Assembly: GCA_003415625.1 (NCBI GenBank)
Contig: PYIU01000003.1
Span: forward strand, 5,022,001-5,086,000
Source of the DNA: Aquanectria penicillioides
Taxonomy: Eukaryota; Ascomycota; Sordariomycetes; Hypocreales; Nectriaceae
Length of the DNA stretch: 64,000 nt
Direction: 5' to 3'
Positions 45,697 through 57,790 of this stretch are shown piece after piece (positions within the stretch are counted from its first letter, which is position 1; every line of letters starts with the position of its first letter). The notes under the pieces are model-generated. The model searched no databases and was not told where the DNA came from. It saw only the letters and a list, made by a program, of their open reading frames with translations. The position numbers and the translations under genes were made by a program.

Positions 45697-46519
45697 GGCC
45701 TACTGCGGCTGCATCAATCGGAATACGGCCGAGAGTCTTTACAGCATGGCCAGGTCGTCCCGTCACCTTTGAAAAGAGACGTGGGAACGACTACACTTGT
45801 TAAAGACGACAATGTGGAACCTTTCAGCCTTGTTGGCGAAGGTGGCCTTGAATCAGGCCTTCGGCGTCCAATGAGCAACCACTGTTAGCGCACGGCTAAG
45901 TCCCCATCGCGCCATCACGTGCACCCTTGTCAACGACATGGTGCCCTCAAACCAAGGTGCTGCTTGCGCACAAACATGTAACTTGTCATGAAGATACACT
46001 GATATTCACGAGACAAGTATCGTCCTATGGCAGCCGACGTTCTTCAAATTAGGGTAAACTTTGCTTCAGCCAGTCGTTTTCTGTGTGATGACATCTCCCC
46101 AGGCCTCCAACTACGCCGAACCAACCAAATGACTTGTTCCAGTAGCCAAGAGCCTATTTCTTTGTTCTCGGATGTGGCAAACATGCGCGTCCGCAGATTA
46201 AATCGCACCGCCAAACGCCTGTGATCCTTTGTTGTCTGGTGCTGAGAAATGGCTTGTCGCCATCGTCCCGGAGTAGCCCAATTGCCAGCATGATTTTCAG
46301 CTTGCTTTGTGGCCCAGCGCCATCTCATTGCTCCTAAATAAGACGGACCAAGGTCGCCTAGGAGTAGTTCACCCATTATCTTGCACGGTGTTCCTTCGTC
46401 TTCCCTCTTCTGTTACCTTCAGTTCTTGTTCCCCTTTTTCTTTCAATCGTCAATCACGCCCGTGGTACTCTGGTGGAGCAAGGACTCCATTGCATGAATA
46501 TCTCCTTCTAGTGGCAAAC
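45697..46519. promoter_or_regulatory. Divergent gwt1 / BTB-like gene promoter region
   Basis: This 823-base interval separates two start codons facing away from each other and must hold both promoters. The last 150 bases before 46,520 are pyrimidine-rich, as expected for a fungal leader on the plus strand. An open frame continues upstream of 46,520 to 46,307 without a conserved feature. Confidence 0.5.
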
Positions 46520-47840
46520 ATGGCGACTGCTTCGAGAGAAACCCGGCCTCGCCCTGCAATCCAGCCAATCCGCACGACAGGGCCAGGCCATGGCTCTCAG
46601 GCCGTACGTGCTCGAATGGCCTTCAAAAGTCCAGGGTGGTTGTCAACGCCGCGGTCGCCCCTGAGTCGACCTTCTCCCATGTACCCAGACTCAGAAGACG
46701 AAAGGATGAGAGAGCACGACAAGGCAGCCGTAGAGCGACTAGAACCTCGAGGTCAGATCCCACCCACCCCCGACACGGCTCGGCGAAGCGTCCGCCTCAA
46801 ACCAATGTCAGAGTTGGCCTTGCCGTCGCCACTGTCCCTCGCAGCTCAACACGCCCCCCTTTCCACGTCTTACCTGCCAATGCCTATATACCGTCGGCCA
46901 ACCATTGCCGAAGAAGCTAGGCATCTCTTGTCACAGGAGACAGAATTCGAAAGGTTTGGGCCTCCTCCCCAGGCTCTTGGACGCAGGGGATCTGCTCCAC
47001 CGGGGGTGATCCGGGCGAGGAACATGCAGCTCCTACGCCAACGTGAGCATCTACGACAACGAGGTTTTGTGGGCTCATATGGGCGTCGCGAGGCGGATCT
47101 CTTTGTTATGCCGGTAGAGCTTCGGCGACTGTCGACAATTTCGGCACACAACAGCGAAGGAGCTACGTTGTCGCCGTATCATGTCGATGGTCAACTCACT
47201 ACTCGAGTTGTTGTTCACTCTCGAGATAGGAGATCCCTGGTGTTAACAAGAACTTTTGATCTCAATGAGTTACGCGCAACCATTCCAAAAAATACTCGGC
47301 GAACTGATGCCACATCTAATCGACGAGCTTCTGTGGCAACTTTGCAGCTTCCCCCACTCATGTCCACTACTCGGCCAAGTTCGCCCAGTATCCCGACCAT
47401 ACCCTCTGAGAGACGTCGCTCAAGCATGGGAATATCTGCCCTTGACCCCTTTCGGTCCCCTGCTTTCGAAAGAAGAAACCCCTTTCAACGATTGACACCG
47501 GTTCCAATCCGTAAGCTACCTACCCTATACCAGCCATTCTCTTCCACTCTTGACGTTACCAACTTTGCAACATTTTATTTGCACTTTTCTTTTTTCACTT
47601 TTGGGGTGTATGTCAATATTCAGGTGTTAATAGCTGCTAGATCTCGAATATGCACGAAAGTATCTCCCTGTTCTGGCTGCTATCATTCTGTCTGAGATTG
47701 TCCGACCTGGAGATACTCTGGAACTTCCACTCCCACACCCGCGAGCCTGGGAGGAAACCATTATGTATATCTACACGGGACGCACTGAAGTAACTGAACC
47801 GATTCGACAGAATATCCTTTACCTTGGAGGCGAGAGCTAG
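46520..47840 (+). CDS. Hypothetical protein with C-terminal BTB/POZ-like half
   Basis: The inferred exons are 46520-47510 and 47641-47840 (130-base intron, GTAAGC to CTAG), giving 396 residues. The first 330 residues are disordered-looking and rich in Arg, Ser and Pro, with many S/T-P sites and RRxS-type motifs that kinases could use. Only the second exon looks folded. It reads EYARKYLPVLAAIILSEIV, then a GDTLELPLPHPRAWEETIMYIYTGR-type segment and NILYLGG before the stop. This resembles the back half of a BTB domain, without the usual first strand-helix unit and without a following BACK region. The ATG at 46520 is chosen because it follows the leader-like tract; two upstream in-frame starts exist. 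Its function is unknown. Confidence 0.65.
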
Positions 47841-49284
47841 AAAGGGGAAGTGGTGGTGACGTTCATGAAGGATATCATATTTGAGGTTGTGGTCATGATA
47901 CCCTAGACTCAAAAAGCAACAGGGAATGGATGGGACAGACACTTTGGATTCTTCACATGTTTTTTTTTTCCTTTTTTTTTTATGTCACTTTTTGGTTCCA
48001 TGCAATGCACGGCGCCTAGTTTTGATTTCAACATTGTCTTCTATGACGAGGGTAATGTCTTCACGCTGACTGTGAGACTATGGTTGGCGTTGTTGAAGTT
48101 GAATCAGACAGAGAAGTCTGGATGGGTGTGCGGTTACGATGTATGTTCTCCGTAGTGTTCTCTGATGTCTCAGCCATCCCGAGACAAACATTGGCGTTGT
48201 AACGTTGATACTTTAAAAGGCTGGGCATGCGCACCCCAAGAGCAACCCTCAGTTCACCCCCATTGACTCACAATGAATTGCATTCTATTACTGATTGCCG
48301 TGGTCTGGCATGGCATGCTCATGTCGCCGATGATTCCCTCGCGGGCACTTGCGCATAGCCACTTGCCCATCCCTCCTAACCACTATTGATGGATGCTGGC
48401 CCAGGTCCCCCTTGCTCCCTTGTCCCCATGTCTTAGCTGACTTGCTCGCACATGGGCTAGGCGCACCTCGTGGTGCCTCTTTTACCCCACAGCACGCAGC
48501 CATTGTCACATCTCAGCTTGGTCACCACGAACACCCCCCAGCATCATGAACGTCCTGTGCCTTTTGGGTGCCCGTGTATTCGCACCGCAAGTGGGGAGAC
48601 GGAGAGGAGAGAGAGGGGGGGGGGGAGGGGACTAGAGGCGGCGCTGGCGCTGCTGCACATCATGGATGCGCGCGCACGCTCAGACCCGCTCCTCTTAGTT
48701 CCTCCACCGTAGTGAGGGTTGTGGAGGTTGTGTTTAGACAGACTCCCTCTGTTGTCCCACGTTGTGTTGTTGCCTCCGATGGCCTTTCAAGGCCAGAACC
48801 AACCCCACCCTCCCTCTCTGTCTCTCTTTTGGGTTGATGCTCTCTCTCGCCAAGGCCAGCCGTTCTATGACACACCCCCCTCCTATCCCTTCCCCCCCCC
48901 CGGCCCGGTCGGACTTGAAAGAGGGGTACGTACGACGGCGCGGACAAAGCGCCTGAGAGGCTTTTGGCTAGGCGGTTTATCGCCTCATTCTTCTCGAGCG
49001 AAACGTGGGTTTGGTGATGAAAACACATGGTGGCGGCAGAGTCAGCGAGAATAGTCAGAGAAAAAGTAACGAGGAACTCTGGATGAGCCAATTGTCATTG
49101 CCGACGGCTTGCAGCAGCAATGTCGTCTCGCCCTGGCTGGCCGTCGCAAACGACGCCGAGCCATTGGATGCCGGCGGCTGAGTCCCTGTCCCTCCAGGGC
49201 TCAGGCTCATGGGTGTGGTCCGGCCCGGCGGCTACTGCGGCTCCAAAGTGAGGCCAAAAACCTAGTCCTCCGAACTTATGCGGG

Positions 49285-49470
49285 ACAGACGCAGACGCAG
49301 ACGCAGGCAGACGCACAAGCACAAGCACAAGCACAAGCACAAGCACAAGCACAAGCACCCACACACAGACACACACACGAGCAACAACAGCAGTGATATC
49401 GGTAGCAGTAGTAGTAGTAGTAGTAGTAGTAGTGGCAGTAGCATCAAGCAGCAGCAGCAGCAGTAGTGCT
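49285..49470. repeat. Compound microsatellite patch (AGACGC, ACAAGC, AGT, GCA units)
   Basis: Four different short tandem repeats follow one another within 190 bases: AGACGC units, about seven ACAAGC hexamers (49,314-49,358), about ten AGT triplets (49,403-49,433) and GCA triplets (49,448-49,463). Confidence 0.9.
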
Positions 49471-52400
49471 AGGGCACAAGGCAAACTGGACGGGCGAAAC
49501 GGGCAAACGCGACCTTTCTCGGCGGACAGCCAAGGGGAGACCGCATGAGACGAGGGAATTGGGAGCGAGTGGCGCCGCTACTTTTCGGGCCCGATGGTAA
49601 GCCGTAATCGCTGCATTGCATCCACCTCCACCGTCGACTTCCTTGTGGCTGCGCGCCTGTCTGTCTGTCAGTCTGCCAGTCTCTCTGTCTGCGTCTCTGT
49701 CTCTGTCTGTGTCTTGACTTGTTGTCTTGTCGCATCAAACCAGCCAGTACCGAAACACCACCGCACTACGGGACACTACGGACATCGTCACCAAACGGAC
49801 CTTGCCTCATATCGATTCGTTGCTCGGAAGCACTGCCTCCTGGGTGTTAGGCCCAAGAGGAAAGAAAGGGTGTGGCGGTTTTTTTTTCTTCTTCTTCTTT
49901 TCTTTTCACCCTCCCCTTCTCATTGTTGTTTCTCAAGGGGAAGCTGCTTGGTTGTTTACCCTAATCATAGCCACCCAAGCCTGTGTGACATGGCATGGCA
50001 TGGCACCCATTTCTTGGGATATAGAAGAAACAAACTTGGTCAACGACCCTTGTTGCAGCTGGACGCTCGGGTATTTTGACGCGGTTCACGTTGCAGAACC
50101 CTCGCTCTCACAGCGCACCTCGGATATCCGGTAATGCAGTCACATAGCCCCGGGGGACATGTGCGTCTGCCATACAGCACCGCGTAGCACTAGAGCACCA
50201 TAGAGAGGCAATTTTTGAGTCTTGGGAACCGAGACTTTTGCATCTCGATCGAGCGGCCAAGGCATCGCACGGCAACAAGGTGAACGCCGTTGTCTCCGGC
50301 CGATAGCGAGATGCAGCTAGACAGATGCGGCATGGGTGCAACACGATTGAGCTAGATTAGGGCCATATAATCCCTTCCTTTCGAGCTAACACTGTGTCGC
50401 TTCGGTCCTAGGAATGAATGGGCGTAGTCTGTTTCTGGTGGCGAGTTTGACCTTCAGAAATTATCCCTAGTGTTGACCCTCGTTATCCGTACACCGCACC
50501 ACTATAGAATGGCACTGTCGGTTGCCTCCACAGATAGCTAATTTGGGCAGAGATGAGATTCTTGCCGAGAGCTCACAGTGGCGACGACGACCTTGCTCCT
50601 GATAGCTGCTGGTTGATGTACGTACAAAGGGGAGGGCAAGGGTCATTGCATGATAAATCCTGCGCCAGAGGCCCCCTGACGTTGTTCGCCGCCTTCCGAC
50701 GGCCTGAAAATTAACAAGGAAACCGGACATGCCCTGCAACAAAATTAAAAAAAAAAAAAGCATTTCCATATTTGCGGGCGTGAGTGTGGAAAGCCCCGGC
50801 CAAGGATCTAAAGCCTTGCGTGCTGTAGATGCAAAAATGATCCAAACCAGGTCAGCATCCACATTCAGTGTGGCACGCGTGCCTGTTTAGATAACCAGCA
50901 AGGATATTGAGATTCCCTCCGAAACCCGAAACCACCCCTCGTGGCAACGGGAAAGATACACCAAGATTCTTCCTCGCTGGCTTGCTGTTGGGCGGTTTTT
51001 TTTTTATAAAGGACGTTGTTTGTCCCGGTTCTCTATAATGCATCTAGCAAAGCCATTTACTCGTCTATTCTTTGCAACCGTTGCTAGCTTCGACGGGGAC
51101 TACTCCGTATTGAAGTGGTCAAACGAACGTTATCAAAGCGTTTCCCGCGATGCGAGCCAAGCCTGGCCGTTTCAAGTGGCTCAATAGATGGACTAACGGC
51201 CCTGGACCTGGCTTCCTTTTTTTTCTTTTTCCCTTGAATCTTCCCGCTCTCTCTCACTTCTGTTTGGCTGGACGCCCTGGTTCTTGCTCTCGTTTCTGAT
51301 GGAATGCAACCCGTCCGGTGTGTTGCTGGCGTTGCCGTTGGTTCCTGTTGCCCCATTCAATGAATGGCCAATCCCTTGAGGAGTTCAGCCGCAGCACCGT
51401 GCCTCCTTCGGCCGATGGCCGGCCGGATACCCCCCGAAGCTCCTCCCGCGTCCCATATTATCTCATCGGAGCTCGGCGGGGGCCAGCAGGGGTTCAAATC
51501 GCAGAGCCGCTCTTGTGCGGACGGCTAAGGCACAGATGGGGACACAGACCCCTCACACCCTCTGGACAAAGCTTGGATGTTGCTGATAGCCTCACAGCAA
51601 CATCGCGTTGGAACCCAGTGACTTCGATCTCATGTGGCTAGCCGTTGTCGTGGGGCAAACAAGAAGAAGAGGGGGAAGAAGAGGGGGAAGGGGGGGAGGC
51701 ATGGATAGTCATGGGCAGGGGGAGTAGAGAGACATCAAACGTTGCCTTGCATCACTAAGAATGCTAACTTGAGAGCAACGTGATTACCTGGGCCTTGACC
51801 TTGCTGAGGCGGCATTATGTTCGCTGTAGTAAGGAGAAGGGGATACCAATGCTGTGATGTTTCCACGAGAGACACTGTGGCAAAATGCATTGCGTATCGA
51901 TCCAGCGATTGCGTCGCCTTTCAACCTCGGCTGAAACCTGGGCCTCAACTCGATTTCGCTTTCAGGACCTGCATCAATGATGCTGCAAGGTCCCTAAAAC
52001 AACCAACATCAAGGGAAAACATGGGAAAACTATCCTTACGCCGGCCCTTGTCGGTGGCTTGTCAGTAGCTCATAGCTGGAGTGGCTTCGGGTTGAAGAAG
52101 GGTTTGCTAGTGATCGTCAAAAAAGCACTCCACTTTGACCCCTCTTCTCTGCCCCCTGGCTGACTGTCTGTTACCCATGTCCAAATCGCAAGGGGATTTC
52201 TTGACCTGGTCGACGGATGGATTTATCAATATCGGGTTTGATGACCATGCATGGGGTTAGTGACAACTCACCTTGAAACCATGTCTGCCCCCCTCCCCCA
52301 GCTATAATTCGGACTCGGAGATCCAGGTACCATGCTACTATGCTACTATGGACGCGTGAAGCTCAAGGTTTTGGACCCCAAATCCCCTACCTGAGCTACC

Positions 52401-54456
52401 CTGGCGACATGCCCTGTACGGAAGAGCTGCACACCGGAGCTGATGTCGCTTCTTCAAGCAATCGCTCGTTGTCGTGCCACAACCAGCACAGCACGGCAGA
52501 TGTTCAACAGCTTTCCTGCGGGCTCTCCGGTATAACGAAAGTCCCGCTCGGTGCAACGTATGCCGTGAGCGGCCACCGTGATCGTGTGCCCGCCTCCCTT
52601 TCACATATCCAGGCGGTCCAATGACAGTTGGCCCGTCCAGCAGACGCCGCCAGCTATCAGATGTTCCGTGCAGAATGAGAACCACTACAGGCTTCCACCC
52701 ATCCCATGTTGGGGCGCCACCTCCACCAAATGCTTCCCACGCATTTGGAGGTGACGTACTTTTGGTTTGTTGGAGTGTGAGTTGGATTGGACATGATGAG
52801 GATTACATGTCCAAGCGAGGCCGAATACCGACCAAATTTGAACTAGATAGTCCTGGATGAGCTACAGCGCGTGAGGCTTAAGTAGGTGGAATGGGACATG
52901 GGGATCCCCGCGTGCAAAGCCCAGATGCATCGAAAAGGGAAGAGAGCTGTGAAGGTAGGCAACGTTTGCGAGATGGCTTTTTCGTGTGGTGGTGGTGGTG
53001 GTGAGTTGTATTCTCGTTCTCTAGTTATCCAGATAGCTTGGGTAGGGTAGCTTAGCTACCCTTGCTTGACCTATATGATCCTAGTTTAGAAGCTACCCTT
53101 GTTTGTGGCTAGTCGAATCGAACATATTCCGGGCGAGGTGAACAAGAAATAGCCTCATTACGTATCTGGAATCCCCCCCCGCTCTGAACTCGCATCGCTG
53201 GTTCGCTGCTTCAGCCGTTGGTCTCCCTTGATGTGTGTCCGTGAGCAAATTGGAGGCTTGCTTGTTGTCATCAGCCCCGTCCTGGTTTGGTTGACCAGAT
53301 AAGTGGACAACTCTGGAGTGACGCCAGAGAGGAGATGACGAGCCATGGGTGAGGGGCGAGCGGATGGACGGCGCGAAATTTGCGTCGTTCAGACATATTT
53401 TGCGGGGTTTCGCTGGAGGAAGGATTGATGCTGGACGCCTCGTTGTTTACGAGTTGGCTCATGTGCCTATCCTGACCCCTTGTCCCTCATCCCTTGTTCC
53501 TCGTTTTGCTCGTTTGGGGTTAGGTTAAGTTTGGTGAGCCAACCCCTCAATGCGTTGTCTTGGCTTCAACGCCGTTTGATGCAGCTCATCATCCTTGAAG
53601 TCCAGTTTTCCTGCTGTGAGGGCTCCGCCTTGCGTGTCCAAAGAACCACTGACTAGCTCAACATTAGGCCCAGTAGCAGTAGATGTGAAGAACAACAGTA
53701 TGCAGTGTGCACACACTATAACGCAGCACAGACGAGATGGATGGATAAGATATGTGCCATGCCTCTGCATCCTGTCGCACACATGAAGAGGTGGCATACG
53801 AGGCCAACGTCGGGAAATAAGGCAATGGTGAGAGCAGCATGCGGCATGGGACAGCACATAGAAGCATACAGCTAGACTCACCCAAATACCACCCATCCAA
53901 GTTGATTCTGCAAGTGTGTGTCCGTCTCTTGTTGTGGCTGAGTGTTTGCGCATGCGTGGGTGTGAGCGCGAATTGTGCATGTGGATGTGGAAAACCGCGT
54001 GCGGATAGCGGGAGGCGTAGTGCCAGCCTACCACCCCGCCCCCTCCCAAGTAGGCAAGACCCTGATTCTTTCCATCTACATCAAGGAAGACTGGCAATAA
54101 GGCGAGGAATTATTGTCTAGTTTGGCCTGAGCTCATCATTTGGAAAGCCCCAAGGATTCCCCTTCCTGATGACTGCCTTGCCTAGCTAGGCAGGCGGGCA
54201 CTACCCAGGCGTAGCCTGACGGCGCCGCTTCATATCGTCACGACTCAAACAACAACCGTCTAACCACTGACGTTCCATCGCGCCAAATGCTACTGCAACT
54301 TGTAACATCGAACCGAAATCCACCTTACCCGAAGATCCCACCCCCTCTCAGAAGAGAATAAAAAAAAGGAAAGAAAGAGATGACGAACAAACCCGCCCGG
54401 ATCTCCGATACCTACCTACCTCTAGCTTAGAAATACGTTAAAGACCCCTCCCCCTA

Positions 54457-54483
54457 AAATAATAATAATAATAATAATAATAA
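54457..54483. repeat. AAT trinucleotide microsatellite
   Basis: About nine AAT units lie in tandem in non-coding sequence. Confidence 0.9.
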
Positions 54484-55893
54484 AATAAAAAAAGCGATGG
54501 GAATGCTAAATGGCAAAATGCCATCGTGTGGGGGACTGGGGTGGGAAAGATGATGCATTGCTACGCACATACACTAATAACTTACAGCTTCAAAAGCACC
54601 TATTCTGAGAGGCACAGATTGTCTGCCGGGACGCATTCGCACCTTTGGGCAGCCCTCGGGCATTGTCCACCATGTCATTTCCATCTTCATCCAAACAAGA
54701 CGCACCACGGTGCCCTACGCGTACAGCAACACCCTCCACCTTCCGTCCTCCCCCAGAACCATCCACCAAACGTCGTCGAAACCTCAACACCACTTCTTAC
54801 TAAATCCCATCTGCCGTCTTCCACCTCAAGATCCAATCCCCTGTCTTGCCGGACTCCCAACCATCAACCCGCTCCACCACCGGCACCTTTGCCCGGAGAT
54901 GGCCTTTTCTCAAAAGCAGCCCCCGCCTTCCCGTCGAATCCTCGTCCATCCTAACTTACAGGGGAGTGGCTTTCAGCGTCGCACCAACGCCCGCTCCGTC
55001 TGCCGTGTAACGCACTTCGCAGCATCGAGATCCGCATCTGCGGCGACCGAGTCATTGGTCCTTTCGCATTGTCTGCCGTTTCGCTTTTTTGTTCATACGC
55101 TTCGTTTGTGGTGCTATTTCCTCCCTAAATTAGCGTATGCGCCTTTTGACCCATTCGTACCCGACTGTTTGTCGTCAGCGTCACACTGCACGTAGTACCT
55201 CTTGCCTCACAGCCATTCACAAGCATCACTTTGAACAACGCCCTGGGTTTCTTTTGTCGAAAAATTAGAGTCTCTTTGATCTTGTGTAATCCTAATATCC
55301 ATTCTTGACGTTCTGGCCGAGCGTTGGATCCCATCCCTGAGTCCTATCTCCAATCCTTGCCTTGTTCGCCGAAAATAAAAAGTCCTTCCGATGCATCAAG
55401 AAATTCATTTCAAAACCTCTTGGAAATCCCCTAATGTGTCGCATGAGAGCCTGTCTGACCCGGGTTCCTTCACGGATGAGACCAAAGCCTCCCGCAGTCC
55501 TGTGCTTCTCTCCAGTATATTAGGTTCCGCTGGCTCTCACCAGTTTGCCAAGGCATGGTCTGGTTATCTGCCTTGGAAATATCCCATTCCGTAGCAGCAG
55601 ACACTTCCTTGCAACCCCGGCCCTGGCCCGGCCCGAAAAAACGTCTTCGTCGTCCAATGATGGAAAGCAAAACTTTTCCTCCTACACCTCTAACACCACC
55701 CAAACCCCATCCTTTCTTCCACCCCCTCCAATCCGCATGTCTTGTTCCCGTTTTGTGGTTTCTTTTGTGGTTTCTTTTGGTGCAATGCGAGTCGTCGAAG
55801 AAAAAAAGGCCCGACAAAGAAAGGATTTTACCCCATCGATCTCTGGTCGGTTTCAACAAAAACTGTCGTCGACGCTAAGAAATAGGAAAAGTG

Positions 55894-55917
55894 AAAAAAA
55901 AAAAAAAAAAAAAAAAA
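55894..55917. repeat. A24 homopolymer
   Basis: Twenty-four As lie about 42 bases beyond the stop of the reverse-strand glycosyltransferase gene. They read as T24 on its sense strand. Confidence 0.9.
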
Positions 55918-55958
55918 TAGACGTTTCTCATGGCTCATCAGGTCGTTGCGTAGCCGCT

Positions 55959-57790
55959 TTACATCGACCGACACTCTCCACTGGCCAAATTTTCATCCGC
56001 CCGTAGCTTTGTGTCGTCGGGCGTCAGCTTTAGCGGCGTGGGCACACGTATAGGCATATACGAGGTGCTTGAGTCGTATGCGGCATATCCACTCTTCTCC
56101 CAGTCACCTTCTTGCACTCCCCGTCCCATAGCTGGTCGTACCTTCTGACGAGCATTGTAGCGGATAAGCGATCCCTTCCCAGGGGGTGTCTTCAGAACAA
56201 TAGATGGTTGTGGGGCCGGGGCCAAACGCTGCTCATCATTTGTGTCGCCATCGGCTCGGCTACCCCATGACGTCTAGATGCAAATGTTGGTTAGGCCAAG
56301 GTGGCCGTGGGTGAGGGGGGAAGAAGACGTACCATATTAAGGGTCACGAGAGCATACAGCTTGACCAGTCCGTGAAAGTAGCCAAATAAGATTGACACGG
56401 GAAGGAAGATAACATCGCTGGGGTTTCGAAGGAAAAGGCCCATCAACTTCACTACCTTAGTAAAGGCAAACATAAAGATGAACTGGGACCAGAAGGCATA
56501 TCGGCGATTCTGAATGTCCCAGTCCGCAGTGGCGTACCAACACGACGCAAGGAGTAGCGGGTCAACGACAAACGCCAAGGACGTGAAAGTGGCAATGTGC
56601 AAAGAGTAAGTGCACCACCATTGCTGCCTGCCATCATATGTTAGAGACGAGATCCTTTCAAGTCGACGACATGATACTCACTTCCACACAAATCTCTCCG
56701 TGATCAGGCTCGTCCAGTTGCTCCTCCAGTTGCTACGCGCCCAGCGAGAGCATTGATACAAGAATTTGTGACTATTCTCGAGTGTGGTCTCAATTTCGCA
56801 TTCCCTTTCATACTGAATCCAGGTTTTCCACTGGTGACTGACGAGCCAGCGGGTGACAAAGTTGTCATCATCCGCGTTGAGAATCCACTTTCTCCACTTC
56901 TCATTCTTAAAGCCGTGAAGGAAATCATGGCTCGACAAAATCTCGGATCGATAGGCGCCGGTGCGGCCAGACATGCAAGAGGTGCCGCCGTCGATGTTGT
57001 GCGTGGCCGAAATCTCGAAATTGCGGCGTTCGATATAAGCTGCCCCGAGCCAGTTCCAGGCTCGGGTGGACCACCCTCCCTTGTGCTCTCGCCTGACCCT
57101 TTGACAGGTGCCAACCCCGCCAATCTTGGGGTCCTCAAACGGAGCCAGGATCCAGGGCATAAGAGTTGATGGCCAGGTCACATCGTCATCCGCCATGATG
57201 GTGATGGGAGTCGACACCTTGGGGAGGGCCTCACAGACCTGCAGGCGCTTGTTGGCGATAGGTGTGTCGAGCACACGAACCTTAGGGTGAGCCAATGAAT
57301 CGGCCAAACGCTGCAGGCCCTTTCGCTTGTCGTGAGTGGTTACTAGGATTAGTTCGGCAGGTTCACAGGCCAAGATGCTCTGCAGAGAGGGCCGAAGCTC
57401 CTCAAATGCGTTGTGGATGGTCGGTATGACTACAGTCACATCCTTGCTTGTGAAGGTTGGCTTGTTTGGAATGGGCTTCGACTTGTAGGTCCAATGGCTG
57501 ACGCAGTGGACAAGCAGACGGAGGTATCGGTGAATCCTAGAACAACGTTAGGTTGCGGCAGGTAATTGATGGGAGAGTGGGTGCGTGTGATTCTCCAATG
57601 GGTGTGTGGTTCAATGGAGCGATGGCTTGATGAGGGGTGAACAGAACAGGGCTTACCAGAGGACCCAGAAGAGGTACACCCAGAAGGTGGTCGAGTACCA
57701 AAAGTCGAAAGAGGGGAGCGAGAATGTAAAAAGCCCAGCGAATCCCGAGGCAGAGCCGCGGCCGAGGGTTTCCGTCTCGGGGTTGAACAT
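55959..57790 (-). CDS. gt2: Family-2 glycosyltransferase, Cps1/GT2 type
   Basis: This is a membrane polysaccharide synthase of the hyaluronan-synthase-like GT2 group; relatives support hyphal growth and wall polysaccharides in several fungi (family knowledge). The exons are 57657-57790, 56682-57536, 56333-56627 and 55959-56273, with introns of 120, 54 and 59 bases, giving 532 residues. An N-terminal helix (about 20-45) precedes the catalytic core: VTVVIPT, the aspartates of MADDDVTW (about 161-163), GGTSCMSGRTGAYR, the ADDDN acid cluster (about 267-269) and QCSRW (about 306-310), the QxxRW motif of processive enzymes. Three or more membrane helices follow, then a polar tail. All splice joins keep conserved text in frame. 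The ATG at 57790 (MFNPETETLG) gives a compact N terminus; an upstream ATG at 57901 is in frame. Confidence 0.9.

Larger units (their letters stand above)
47841..55958. other. Gene-poor region of about 8.1 kb
   Basis: No conserved protein is recognised. The longest frames (for example 190 codons reverse at 53,525-54,097) overlap others and have atypical composition. The region carries a microsatellite patch at 49,285-49,470, a TACTCCGTA copy at 51,101-51,109, TAGGTA-like words near 53,045 and 54,410, an AAT repeat at 54,457-54,483 and an A24 run at 55,894-55,917. The 3' end of the glycosyltransferase gene adjoins the right edge. Confidence 0.5.

Noticed and set aside
12280..46000. PIG-U and GWT1 considered as a GPI-anchor gene cluster
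   Set aside because: They are about 31 kb apart with seven unrelated genes between them. Coincidence is the simpler reading.
48600..48630. G-rich run considered as telomere-like or G-quadruplex array
   Set aside because: It is an irregular G homopolymer without TTAGGG units or regularly spaced G triplets.
51480..51530. Possible tRNA B box (ggttcaaatc)
   Set aside because: No matching A box or foldable acceptor and anticodon stems lie at the right distance.
53525..54097. 190-codon reverse frame
   Set aside because: It has mixed composition, is rich in Cys and His by chance, overlaps frames on the other strand, and shows no recognisable motif or leader. It is too weak to call.
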